From the NCBI GenBank assembly GCA_031979385.1, contig DALZEF010000001.1, positions 62,001 through 126,000 of the forward strand: 64,000 bases of DNA, given 5' to 3'. The position numbers were made by a program, and so were the translations under genes. This document shows, one piece after another, positions 23,913 to 32,194 of the stretch. Position 1 is the stretch's first letter. Each line of letters opens with the position of its first letter. The notes under the pieces are model-generated. The model did no database searches and was not told the DNA's origin. It saw only the letters and a list, made by a program, of their open reading frames with translations. Source of the DNA: Timonella sp031979385 (GTDB taxonomy: Bacteria; Actinomycetota; Actinomycetes; Actinomycetales; Cellulomonadaceae).

Positions 23913-26222
23913 CTATACCTGCGGGTCAGGAACCCACACTCCGCGTTGTGCCAGGGCAGAACGCGTTCTCACGACCTCCGTCGGCGTGCCGGATACGAGC
24001 GCCCACGCGTCGAGGATATAGGGCTTGCCCACGTCGGACTCCACAGACCCCGCGGCCTGCTCAAGCACCCGGAGATAGGCTCGCTGCGTGGCCCCCGAGG
24101 AGACAACCACCCCCAGGTGCGCGCCACGGAGCATGCTGAACCAGTGTTCATCCCTCTGCGCGGCACGCATGAAGTCCTCAAGCCGAGCAGGAAAGTCAGG
24201 CGATCCCACCGCATAACTGGCCATCAACACGAGATAGTCCGTATCAGACGCGAGAGCTGCGACGTTCAGGTACGGCGTTCGATCATATTCGCCGATTGCC
24301 TCGACCGCCTCAGCGATCCGTCCCAGCGCCGCAAGGGCCTGTGCATATCCGGCGAGCGCGAGTTTCCGTTGTCCAAACGGGTCTGTCACCGTGTAGCGTT
24401 CCAACGCCCCGCTGTACTGCCGCCAAGCGTTCTCCCACTGTCCTGCGGCCGCGAACACTCGACCGAGGCTGGTGTGCAAGGCCGCGGAGTCAAACAGCCG
24501 CGCCATCTTCTCGACGTCTTTGACGCCCATCCCGGACGCAAGACCTCCAGACCACAGTGAAACCGTGAACCAGGCGGACACGATATCCGCGGTAATCCAG
24601 GAATGTGTGGGCTCCGCCGCCTGGAGTGAACTGGCTTCGAGCGCATGCTCACACAACCGTCTGGCCTGCCCCAACTGACCCGACAACCCAAGCAGGTAGA
24701 TCACCTGCGGCAACACCGACAACGTCCCCTGTGAATAACCGTCATCGTGCTCGAGAAGTTGTTCCAACTCGACCAGATAGGCGGCAAGATCTGTGCCGGG
24801 GGCAGGAAACAGCGGAGGTCGGACATCAGCCGTGGAGTCGTTGGCGGTGTCAGCCCGTTCCCGTTCTCCCTCAGGCAGCCAGCGCAGAATCGCACTTTCA
24901 ACCAGCAGGATCTCCTCAACGAGTCCGGAGAGACTCGCAGGATCGAGCGCCACGAGCTCGCGAGCAAGATACAAATCGGTAAGGGCCGCCTGGAACTTGG
25001 ACTGTCGCTGATAAGCCATGGCGCGTTCGACGAGCATGGAGATTCGTGCCGCGCGCGAGGCGTGGTCACGTTCAGCGTCCTGCGCGATCAGTTCATGCGG
25101 AGGCATCGTGTGGGGCAACCGGACGGCCACGAAGTCCTCGATGAGGTGCCAACGGCGCATCGCAGAGGCGGCCTTAATCGCGACAAGCAACTCGCTGTCA
25201 GTCATCGGGTGGCCGTCCTCGAGTGCGGTTCTGGCCCAACTCAGGGCAGCGACGTGATCGCGCTGGCCCGCACTCGGTCTTCGAGTCTCAGAGAAGATCT
25301 CCTGGCGCCGCCCTCGTGGGAGTAAGCCTCGGAGCGAATCGCCCCACACCGGCGCGGACAGGCGCACGCTCACGGGGAGCCCGGGGCTCTCCTGATATTT
25401 GATGAGGCCGCATCCCCAAAGGTACGTCAGATCCGCTTCATGGCCCAGATGCACCAGATCATCGTGCGGAATCGAACCCGCGATCGTGAGGTGCGCCATC
25501 AGTTGTTGCTGCGTCCAACTGAGCCGCTCATACTCTTCGCGAACGTATTGGACAACCGACGGGGTTGGCGCATCCCAGCCAGGCCAGTACCAGGCGTAAT
25601 GCCCTTTGGAGAGCCTACCGGCCGCAAGCAACTCAGACACCCAGCGCGCAATGAGTTCCTGATTTCCTCCCGTGCGGTACCACAGGAGATGTACGCTCTC
25701 CAAGACCACGGGCGCTCCCAGCCCGGCAGTGAGGAAGTCGAGCACCTCGGTCTCAGTAAGAGGCTCTATGGTGTGGGTCTTCGCGCCGATCTCCAAGCCA
25801 AGTCGTAGCAGCGGCTCCGCGAGCCGCTCACGGGAGGTGCACTCAACGAACACGACGCACACATCCTCGCGAGCCTTTTCGACAAGCAGGTTGAGCTCTG
25901 TTGGTCGTAGGTGCGTTGGTTTGTCGAGACCGACGAGTAGGCGGTTTCCCCTGTGCGCTCTGCGCAGCGCCCGTTCGAGTTCCTGGGGAACAAGCCCAGA
26001 CGTCGCCGGAAACACCTGGGCAAAACGTCCCTGGCCGGCGAGTTCACTGATGGCAGCATGGATGTGCAGGCTCTTGCCGACGCCCTGGGGTCCCACGACA
26101 TAGTGGAGCGAGGATTCTTCGACCGCATGCACAAGTGCGCGCACGGTTGCCTCGCGCGCGGGAACGGTCCAGTGTGAAGGCGTGCCGATGTCTGCATCGA
26201 GCACGGGTATCAGGTCATACAT
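23913..26222 (-). CDS. STAND-like ATPase with TPR-type region, no HTH
   Basis: 769 aa. A P-loop lies at residues 44-51 (GPQGVGKS) and a hydrophobic strand with acidic end (RLLVGLDKP) acts as Walker B. A winged-helix-like region (about 240-330) follows, and the C-terminal 400 residues are helical repeats resembling TPRs (RAMAYQRQSKFQAALTDLYL, GRVFAAAGQWENAWRQYSGA). This is the layout of MalT/LuxR-type STAND regulators, but the C-terminus stops at RSALAQRGVWVPDPQV, just where a LuxR HTH would begin, so no DNA-binding domain is visible. It may be a degenerate regulator or may signal through a partner. ATG 26222 has GAGATGG upstream. No family name can be given. Confidence 0.72.
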   Translation of the reverse strand: MYDLIPVLDADIGTPSHWTVPAREATVRALVHAVEESSLHYVVGPQGVGKSLHIHAAISELAGQGRFAQVFPATSGLVPQELERALRRAHRGNRLLVGLDKPTHLRPTELNLLVEKAREDVCVVFVECTSRERLAEPLLRLGLEIGAKTHTIEPLTETEVLDFLTAGLGAPVVLESVHLLWYRTGGNQELIARWVSELLAAGRLSKGHYAWYWPGWDAPTPSVVQYVREEYERLSWTQQQLMAHLTIAGSIPHDDLVHLGHEADLTYLWGCGLIKYQESPGLPVSVRLSAPVWGDSLRGLLPRGRRQEIFSETRRPSAGQRDHVAALSWARTALEDGHPMTDSELLVAIKAASAMRRWHLIEDFVAVRLPHTMPPHELIAQDAERDHASRAARISMLVERAMAYQRQSKFQAALTDLYLARELVALDPASLSGLVEEILLVESAILRWLPEGERERADTANDSTADVRPPLFPAPGTDLAAYLVELEQLLEHDDGYSQGTLSVLPQVIYLLGLSGQLGQARRLCEHALEASSLQAAEPTHSWITADIVSAWFTVSLWSGGLASGMGVKDVEKMARLFDSAALHTSLGRVFAAAGQWENAWRQYSGALERYTVTDPFGQRKLALAGYAQALAALGRIAEAVEAIGEYDRTPYLNVAALASDTDYLVLMASYAVGSPDFPARLEDFMRAAQRDEHWFSMLRGAHLGVVVSSGATQRAYLRVLEQAAGSVESDVGKPYILDAWALVSGTPTEVVRTRSALAQRGVWVPDPQV

Positions 26223-26696
26223 GTGTCCATCTCTGTTTCAGTGTTCATGGACGTGTGGGGGCGGGGCGACGGGCTTCTCAGTGCTCAGAGGCGGCCCGTC
26301 GTATAGGCCCAACCCATACCGGAAATGAATCCGATGAGAGGCCGGGCATGTGATGTGGCGGTTCCACCAAGAATATTCGCTCATGACAAGCGTTTTTCCG
26401 GTGAGTAGTTGCTATTGTGCCCCTCTTAGGGGATCTGGGGAAGAGCCTGGCCTCACTGGGATAGTACGGTCCGATCATGGGCGGTCCTCTCCCGCTCGTT
26501 CCTCATAGGATCCTGAACGGAGGCTGGAGGGGTATGTTCCCAGATGAATCCTTGTCTCTCCAGCTTCAACCAAGGGATCATGCAGCGGGTGAGGGTCTGA
26601 AGAGCCAGCATCCTAGGAAGAATTTCACCCGCTCCTTCACCCGCTATCTCAGGTGCTCGGATAGCGAAAATCGGGTAGGAGCTACCGATACAGGCG
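26223..26696. other. 474-bp intergenic region, no gene
   Basis: Divergence region upstream of the ATPase gene and downstream of thioredoxin. It contains an arm pair GACGGGC/GCCCGTC near 26267-26306. Small frames here lack ribosome-binding sites and natural composition. No clear operator or promoter was seen. Confidence 0.4.
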
Positions 26697-27017
26697 CTAT
26701 GGAGCGGCGACTGTCCTGATCACGGCGTCAAGCGCACGGCCATTCAGAACGCCTGCGCGGTGATATGCGGCCTTGCCGTCGCGCAGAATCACCACCGTGG
26801 GAATCGACTGCACTCCGAAGGCTCGGGCCAGATCCTGGTTCTCGTCGGTGTTGACCTTGGCAAAATGGACGCCCTCGTGGCGAGTCGCGGCACGTTCAAA
26901 GATCGGCGCGAACTGTGCGCAGGGCATGCACCAAGGTGCCCAGAAATCCAGTACCACGACTCCCCTGTCCGGGATGGCCTCGCGGTGGTTGTCCCGGGTT
27001 ACCTCAAGAATCGACAC
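26697..27017 (-). CDS. Thioredoxin-like protein, WCMPC active site
   Basis: 106 aa with the complete thioredoxin fold: VVVLDFWAPWCMPCAQFAPI, the NTDENQDLARAFGVQSIPTV segment with the cis-Pro, and a final helix. The active site is WCMPC, not WCGPC; the changed middle residue alters redox potential in related proteins. GTG start at 27017 with AAAGGGG close upstream. It lies downstream of the DUF4914 gene but behind a terminator, so it probably has its own promoter in the 27018-27124 region, which holds a dispersed repeat. It may reduce the peroxidase encoded near 17 kb (inference). Confidence 0.88.
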   Translation of the reverse strand: MSILEVTRDNHREAIPDRGVVVLDFWAPWCMPCAQFAPIFERAATRHEGVHFAKVNTDENQDLARAFGVQSIPTVVILRDGKAAYHRAGVLNGRALDAVIRTVAAP

Positions 27018-27047
27018 AACCCCTTTATACCCTTACTTCCCCAACTC

Positions 27048-27099
27048 ACCCCGGCTGGGTCGGGATGTGCAGGCGGAACTGCCCGACTCGTCGAAAATG
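27048..27099 (+). repeat. Hairpin plus TCGTCG motif copy
   Basis: ACCCCGGCTGGGTCGGG followed, about 34 bp on, by GGAACTGCCCGACTCGTCG and AAAATG. It aligns along about 50 bp with the right half of the inverted pair at 14656-14754. Confidence 0.65.
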
Positions 27100-27124
27100 G
27101 GGACGGAAAAAATGGACGCAGAAA

Positions 27125-27157
27125 AGCGGCCCCGCAACTACCCAGTGCGGGACCGCT
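27125..27157 (-). terminator. Terminator of the DUF4914 gene
   Basis: AGCGG-C-CCCGCA pairs with TGCGGG-A-CCGCT around a nine-base loop. On the minus strand it is followed by TTTTC, a rho-independent layout. Confidence 0.7.
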
Positions 27158-27201
27158 CTCCTCTTACCCAAAACAGGATGCCGGCTACATCAAGACCGGC
27201 A

Positions 27202-29103
27202 TCACGCCATGAGCGGCGTCAACGCCTCGTACTCTTCGATGGAACCGTCGCGCAGGCATACCTCGATGATCTCGCGGCCCAGCGGGTCAAGGTCATCGGT
27301 CAGGAACTGCTGGAGTTCGGACTTGAAGAAATCGGTCACGATCTTCGCGCCTGCATCGTAGGCCTCGAAGCCAACCTGACTCTGGTTCTCGGGCTGCAGG
27401 AAGGTTGGGCGGATCAGCTGGCCGTCGATCTTGACCTCCTTGAGCGCATAACCCATCAGCGGGCAGCGAGCCGGAGTGAGTTGATCCCGCTTGATCTTGC
27501 CGCCACCACGGCGGGCCAGGTATTCACGGGTCAGCCACTCTGCGGTGAAGCCCACCCTGTACGCGCCAATGTGCTGGTTTGGGGTCAACACATAGCGGGT
27601 GTTCGGAGAGTCCATGATCTGCCTGAGCAGTAGGTTCGCGGCCGCAACCTTGGTTCCGGTGCTGAACGGCCAGTACGAGCCGACGCCCTCGGAGACCATG
27701 CCACCGGACTTGATGGTCTTCTTCTCGTCCTTGGTTTCGCCGATCGACGGGTTCTTGTCGCCGCGCGGTGCGATCAACCGCCACAACCACGCGAGCGCCG
27801 GTGGGACCACGTGCATCATGCCCATGATTCCGTAGCTCGGGTTGTTACGGGTACACGCTGGCTGACGGACACCGAAGGTGCGTACGTCAATCTCCATTGG
27901 CTCGTTGATGACGTCCTTCATCATCGCGCGTGGGATGACAACGCGTGGGTTCGGGCAGGGCTTCCCGTTCGAGTCTGGGGTGTGCTCCCACGGTAGGGCG
28001 GTCGCGTTTGGGGTGCCTTGGATGTTGAAGAACACCAGTGGGGTGTCCGGGTGAATGCAGGCCCGCTCGAAGTGTGGGTCCTCGCCATATTCCTTCATGT
28101 TGTCCACACGGACGAACCAGCCGTCCTCGGCGTCGGCGACCACAAGTTTTCCGGATTCGTTTTGGATGTCCTTGTGACACAGGGTCATGTCATCGGTGAC
28201 AGGTGCGAGCTTCGAGGACTCGTTGAGCGTGATGACGTACGGTTCCTCGGTGACCACGTTGGTGCCCAGCAGGATACGTCCATCATCTTGGCGGCGGATG
28301 TCCTGGCACATCTCGGACTTTCCACCGCCGGAGGCGCCCTCGTGCATGATGATGGTCTCGTTGTCGTATGGTGTGGTCACGCGCACGGAACTGGCATGAG
28401 CGGTCAACCAGCCTTCGGTCTCACCGATGTCGAGCAGCGCGGAGAACACGCCCTTCTTGGCGCTTGGCCCTGGGTAGAGGTTGTACGCGAAGATCTCGTG
28501 CAGTTCTTCGGTGCGGTCGTGGACCACAACCTGGCGGCCCTCAAAGTGGGTGTGACGGAACGGCGGTGCCGCGTACAGGATGGAACGTGGTGCGAATTCA
28601 CCGAGTTCCTCTAAGGTGGTCCAGCCTTGCAGGTCCACGAGTGCCGTGGCGAAGAAAGCGGTGTTGGCTGGCACGATCGCGAGAGAGGCGGAACCGTAGG
28701 TCAGACCACCGGCTTTGAACGGCACTACGATGAGCTCTTGGGTGGACAGCCAGTCGAGCGTTTCCTGCTTGATCGGGTCGAAGCTCTTGCCGTACACGTC
28801 AAAGAAGCGCGGCTTGTCGGTGGGACGGTCATCCGCGATACGCATGCAGTCGGGGTCGCGGCGACGCATGTAGTCCTCGGGATAGTTGACGGCGATGCCG
28901 TTTTTGCAGCGGACCACGTCCGCTTCCTTCACGGTGCCGTGACCTGCAATCGGGTACGTCACCTCAAAGGTGTTCGCGCCGTTTGGACCCAAAGACATTT
29001 CGTAGAGTTCGGCGCGCGTGGCCGGGGTGATGATCTTTGGGGCCTTTTTGAGTGCATCCGCCACGGCGGGTGGCAGGATGACACCGTTTAGTTGCTCCAA
29101 CAT
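27202..29103 (-). CDS. DUF4914 protein, PEPCK/HPr-kinase-like P-loop
   Basis: 633 aa, cytoplasmic. Near residue 260 lies HEGASGGGKSEMCQD, a glycine-rich P-loop of the PEP-carboxykinase/HPr-kinase type, and nearby acidic and His residues (ENET...MHEG) fit a nucleotide/metal site. The whole protein matches my memory of DUF4914, a family with no assigned reaction; it is too divergent and differently ordered to be called PEPCK itself. ATG 29103 has a strong GAGGAG. It has a long 5' region (29104-29400) with strong secondary structure and its own terminator. A role in phosphoryl transfer or central metabolism is only suggested by the fold. Confidence 0.75.
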   Translation of the reverse strand: MLEQLNGVILPPAVADALKKAPKIITPATRAELYEMSLGPNGANTFEVTYPIAGHGTVKEADVVRCKNGIAVNYPEDYMRRRDPDCMRIADDRPTDKPRFFDVYGKSFDPIKQETLDWLSTQELIVVPFKAGGLTYGSASLAIVPANTAFFATALVDLQGWTTLEELGEFAPRSILYAAPPFRHTHFEGRQVVVHDRTEELHEIFAYNLYPGPSAKKGVFSALLDIGETEGWLTAHASSVRVTTPYDNETIIMHEGASGGGKSEMCQDIRRQDDGRILLGTNVVTEEPYVITLNESSKLAPVTDDMTLCHKDIQNESGKLVVADAEDGWFVRVDNMKEYGEDPHFERACIHPDTPLVFFNIQGTPNATALPWEHTPDSNGKPCPNPRVVIPRAMMKDVINEPMEIDVRTFGVRQPACTRNNPSYGIMGMMHVVPPALAWLWRLIAPRGDKNPSIGETKDEKKTIKSGGMVSEGVGSYWPFSTGTKVAAANLLLRQIMDSPNTRYVLTPNQHIGAYRVGFTAEWLTREYLARRGGGKIKRDQLTPARCPLMGYALKEVKIDGQLIRPTFLQPENQSQVGFEAYDAGAKIVTDFFKSELQQFLTDDLDPLGREIIEVCLRDGSIEEYEALTPLMA

Positions 29104-29478
29104 GTGGTTCTCCTCAGGCAGGCCAACCCCGGGTGCGTGTGCGGCGAGTCGGTTGGCAGTTCATCGCGATGGTGTTTGATCCGTCTTGCTCGGGTGTTTT
29201 ACGTCTGCTGGCATTCGTTGTGCACAGCATGAGATCCACCGTGCGAAGTGTGACGTGCTGGCCGCTGCTGCATTCCTCGTGGTGCAGCGCGTGTTGTGCG
29301 CCTGGCAGCAGGAAACCAGTGGCATCCCTTTCCTTGTGGGTAACGGATGCCACTGGCCGAGTCGCATCTCGTGCTGTCGCGAGACGGCGCCTCCTTAAAC
29401 ACCTTTGACGTTGACCTTAATAGTTCTTTACCCATGTTCGGCTGGGACTTTCGGCCAGACTTTTCTGACGTTTTGTCC
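29104..29478 (-). other. Long structured 5' leader of the DUF4914 gene
   Basis: 375 bp without a gene. On the minus strand a TATTAA -10-like element near 29420 is followed by a leader of about 300 nt. It contains a 12-bp stem (CCAGTGGCATCC / GGATGCCACTGG, about 29314-29356) and a second arm pair (TCTCGCGACAGCACGAGA). It matches no riboswitch consensus I know. Confidence 0.4.
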
Positions 29479-30786
29479 TCACCCGTGGGTGGCCGCGTCA
29501 TGTTCGGCCTGCGCATCGCGTGCGACGGCCACCAGAGAGGAACGTAATCTTGCAGGTAATAGAGGCATCGTGGCGGCACCTGCGACCGCCACTCCGAGTG
29601 CCGCCACCATGATGACAAGCCCCAACCAGCCTGCGCGCTCAAGCACTTCTCCCCCGCACCACCCCACGAGCGAGCCACCCGCATAGTAGGCAAGCGTGTA
29701 GAGCGCGCCAGCTTGGGTTCGATCCGCCGTCGGCCCTGCCGATGCCCAGCCAGACGCGACGGACTGCCCGCCAAAGAATCCAAGGGTCACGAGCACGAGT
29801 CCACAGACCTGTGCCCACATCTGTGGAACAAGCGTGATCGTCACGCCCGCAGCAAGGACACCCCCGGAAACTGCGATCACGGCTTTTCGCCCGTGTCTGA
29901 TGACAAGGCCACCAGTTAAGACTGACGCCACAGTACCCGCAAGGAGACCCACGAACAGGAACGAGGTCACCGAGGGCGGGAGATTGAAGGGTGCTGCCTG
30001 AAGCCTGTATCCGAGGTAGTTGTAGACGGTCACAAACGCCCCCATCAATAAGAACCCGATCAGATAGATTCGTCGCTGCATCGGGTCGCTCAGGAGGGCC
30101 AGATAGCGCTTGAGTCCACTGAGCTCGGCCACCGGCGAATCAATGCGCCCCTCTCCTTTGGTCACATTTGTGCGCACGTGGTCGCGCGCACTGTCAGGGC
30201 AGGCATCAGGCTGCACAAGCATCACGAATCCCACGGCAGCGGCTGCTGATAGAAGCGATACCGCGAGCATTCCACCCTGCCACCCCCAGTGGCCTGCAGC
30301 CACTCCGGCAAGCATCCGTCCCAGTAGGCCACCTATCGAGTTGCCGGCGATGAACACTCCCGCTCCGCGCGCGGCAGCATCACGGCGCACTTCGGCGTTG
30401 AGGTATGACAGGGCCAGGGCTGGGACAGCGCCGATGACGAAGCCCGCAACGAACCGTGCCGCAAGCAGCAGCGGCAGGGTGGTTGCGAAGCAACTCAAGA
30501 GAGTCAGACCAGTTCCAGCGAGGATTGCAGCACGCATCGTGTTGACCCGCCCATAGCGTCCAGACAGACCTGCCCACGGGATCACGCCGAGGGCCAGGCC
30601 GATGGTTCCCACGGACACCACAAGCCCGGCTTGGCCAGCGCTGAGACCGAGATCGCGCCCGATGAGCGGGAGGACTGCCTGTGGTGCATAGAGTTGCGCG
30701 AACACGGCAGTTCCGCCGAGAAATAGACTGGCGACGAGTCGGCGGTATTGGGTGGATTCGGCTGCATACCCGGATGGCTGGGTCAC
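29479..30786 (-). CDS. MFS transporter, YnfM-like
   Basis: 435 aa with twelve hydrophobic segments and the MFS motif between helices 2 and 3 (GLSGRYGRVNTMRAAIL). The N-terminal sequence YAPQAVLPLIGRDLGLSAGQ and the following segments resemble the YnfM branch of drug/metabolite exporters. GTG start at 30786 with AAGGAA upstream. It is divergent from a LysR regulator with an inverted repeat between them, so its expression should be controlled by that regulator. Substrate unknown. Confidence 0.85.
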   Translation of the reverse strand: MTQPSGYAAESTQYRRLVASLFLGGTAVFAQLYAPQAVLPLIGRDLGLSAGQAGLVVSVGTIGLALGVIPWAGLSGRYGRVNTMRAAILAGTGLTLLSCFATTLPLLLAARFVAGFVIGAVPALALSYLNAEVRRDAAARGAGVFIAGNSIGGLLGRMLAGVAAGHWGWQGGMLAVSLLSAAAAVGFVMLVQPDACPDSARDHVRTNVTKGEGRIDSPVAELSGLKRYLALLSDPMQRRIYLIGFLLMGAFVTVYNYLGYRLQAAPFNLPPSVTSFLFVGLLAGTVASVLTGGLVIRHGRKAVIAVSGGVLAAGVTITLVPQMWAQVCGLVLVTLGFFGGQSVASGWASAGPTADRTQAGALYTLAYYAGGSLVGWCGGEVLERAGWLGLVIMVAALGVAVAGAATMPLLPARLRSSLVAVARDAQAEHDAATHG

Positions 30787-30854
30787 GGTGACTATGGGTT
30801 CCTTCCGATGCGGTGAAGGTTTCCCAATTCACGATACGCAGTTCATTTGTATAG

Positions 30855-30873
30855 CACTAATAGATATTTAGTG
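30855..30873. promoter_or_regulatory. LysR-type box CACTAA-N7-TTAGTG
   Basis: Inverted repeat in an AT-rich divergent promoter, 22 bp before the lysR start and about 70 bp before the MFS start. Confidence 0.5.
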
Positions 30874-30895
30874 TGGTTATCCATACACTTTTCAT

Positions 30896-31771
30896 ATGGA
30901 TGACCTTCAGGCACTCCTTCCACATCTGCCGATCTTGGCAGCCTTCGCCGAAATGGGGCAGGTTACCGGGGCGGCCGAGATACTCGCAGTCCCCCAACCC
31001 CAGGTAAGCCGCTCGCTCGCACGCGCAGAAGAGATCACCGGGCTCACGCTTAAGCAACGACACGGCCGGGAGGTTCGCCCCACGAAGGACGCAATTAGGC
31101 TGGGCGAGGCCGCCAAAGCCACGCTCACCAACCTTGAGAACACCCTCAACGACCTACGCTCAGAGGTCCGTGGCTCGGTACGCCTGGCATTCCAACACTC
31201 GCTGGGTGAGCATGTGGTCCCACAGGCAATCAGCGCCTTCGTTCCCGAACATCCGCAGGTGGACTTCACTCTTACACAGGGATCGCGCAGCGAATGTCTC
31301 GAGGCTCTCGAAGCAGGCAAAGTAGATGCCGCATTCATCGCGATCATTCCAGATTCAATGCGCCTTGAAAGCCAGATCCTCATGCAGGAACAACTCGTGC
31401 TCGCTGTCCCCAACAGCCACCCACTGGCAGCCAAATCCACTATTCACAGTCACGACATCGCGAATCAAGACCTCATTGCAACCCGGCATGGATTAGGCCT
31501 GCGCCGCACCACGGATGCATTGCTTCGCCGTTGGGGCATAAGTCCGCGCGTCACCTTTGAAGGGCAGGAGATCAGTACCGTTCTCGGCCTCGTTGCCGCC
31601 GGGCTGGGCATCACAATCGTTCCGAGCCGCGCCTACCGCCACGAGGTGACACTGATTCCATTCGCCCACAAGGATGCAGTGCGCGATCTTGTACTTGTCA
31701 CCTCGGCCGAACGGACCCTCACCACCGCCGCTGCACGGTTCGTCGAGGTAACCCGAGCGCTCTTCACCTAA
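30896..31771 (+). CDS. LysR-family regulator of the MFS gene
   Basis: 291 aa. The HTH is at residues about 10-50 (AFAEMGQVTGAAEILAVPQP, then QVSRSLARAEEITGLTLKQR). The effector domain follows with the usual LVLAVPNSHPLA and AAGLGITIVPSRA segments. Start ATG 30896; the Shine-Dalgarno is weak and the mRNA may have a very short leader. The divergent arrangement with the YnfM-like transporter is a standard LysR/target pair. Ligand unknown. Confidence 0.87.
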   Translation: MDDLQALLPHLPILAAFAEMGQVTGAAEILAVPQPQVSRSLARAEEITGLTLKQRHGREVRPTKDAIRLGEAAKATLTNLENTLNDLRSEVRGSVRLAFQHSLGEHVVPQAISAFVPEHPQVDFTLTQGSRSECLEALEAGKVDAAFIAIIPDSMRLESQILMQEQLVLAVPNSHPLAAKSTIHSHDIANQDLIATRHGLGLRRTTDALLRRWGISPRVTFEGQEISTVLGLVAAGLGITIVPSRAYRHEVTLIPFAHKDAVRDLVLVTSAERTLTTAAARFVEVTRALFT

Positions 31772-31929
31772 CTCCGCATATCGAACTCAGCCAACATCCA
31801 CGTTTCGATACGCGACGGCTCAACACACCCAAAACTAAAGCAACTGTGACACAACACTCACGTGTCACGCCCCACACGAACAGTCAAGATCCGCGGAAAC
31901 ATGCCGTTTCCAGAAGTCTCCCAACTTGA

Positions 31930-31983
31930 CCTCCGACCTGCGGAGGTGAGCCACATAGCCCTGCCAACTCGTCGCCAATAAGG
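31930..31983 (+). repeat. Hairpin plus TCGTCGCCAATAA motif copy
   Basis: Stem CCTCCG (31930-31935) / CGGAGG (31941-31946), then AACTCGTCGCCAATAAGG about 30 bp on. Confidence 0.6.
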
Positions 31984-32017
31984 ACTTTAGCCCCAGGCAT
32001 TCAACGCCACGTTGCGG

Positions 32018-32047
32018 TTGACACCCTTTTTCTATGTGAAATATTTA
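32018..32047 (+). promoter_or_regulatory. Promoter of the CAP-protein gene
   Basis: TTGACA (32018-32023) and TATTTA (32042-32047) with an 18-bp spacer, giving a 5' leader of about 140 nt before the GTG start. Confidence 0.6.
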
Positions 32048-32194
32048 ATTCGGCGGTAAAACAATGTTTATTTTGTGAAGATACTTGCCGATAACAGAGC
32101 GTCACAGCACATCGGGTCACCACACAACCCCGGCGAGCAAGGACAACACCCTAACGATCTGTAATCGGACAGTGTCTCCACGCAGGGGGAAAAC

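Larger units (their letters stand above)
31772..32194. other. Intergenic region with repeats and a promoter
   Basis: 423 bp. It contains an inverted repeat GTGACAC-N9-GTGTCAC (31846-31868), a hairpin-plus-TCGTCG repeat (31930-31983) and a good sigma70-type promoter (32018-32047) for the CAP gene. No coding frame is plausible. Confidence 0.6.

Noticed and set aside
26477..26719. 80-codon plus-strand frame upstream of thioredoxin
   Set aside because: Weak context, composition unlike coding DNA and overlap with the thioredoxin 3' end.
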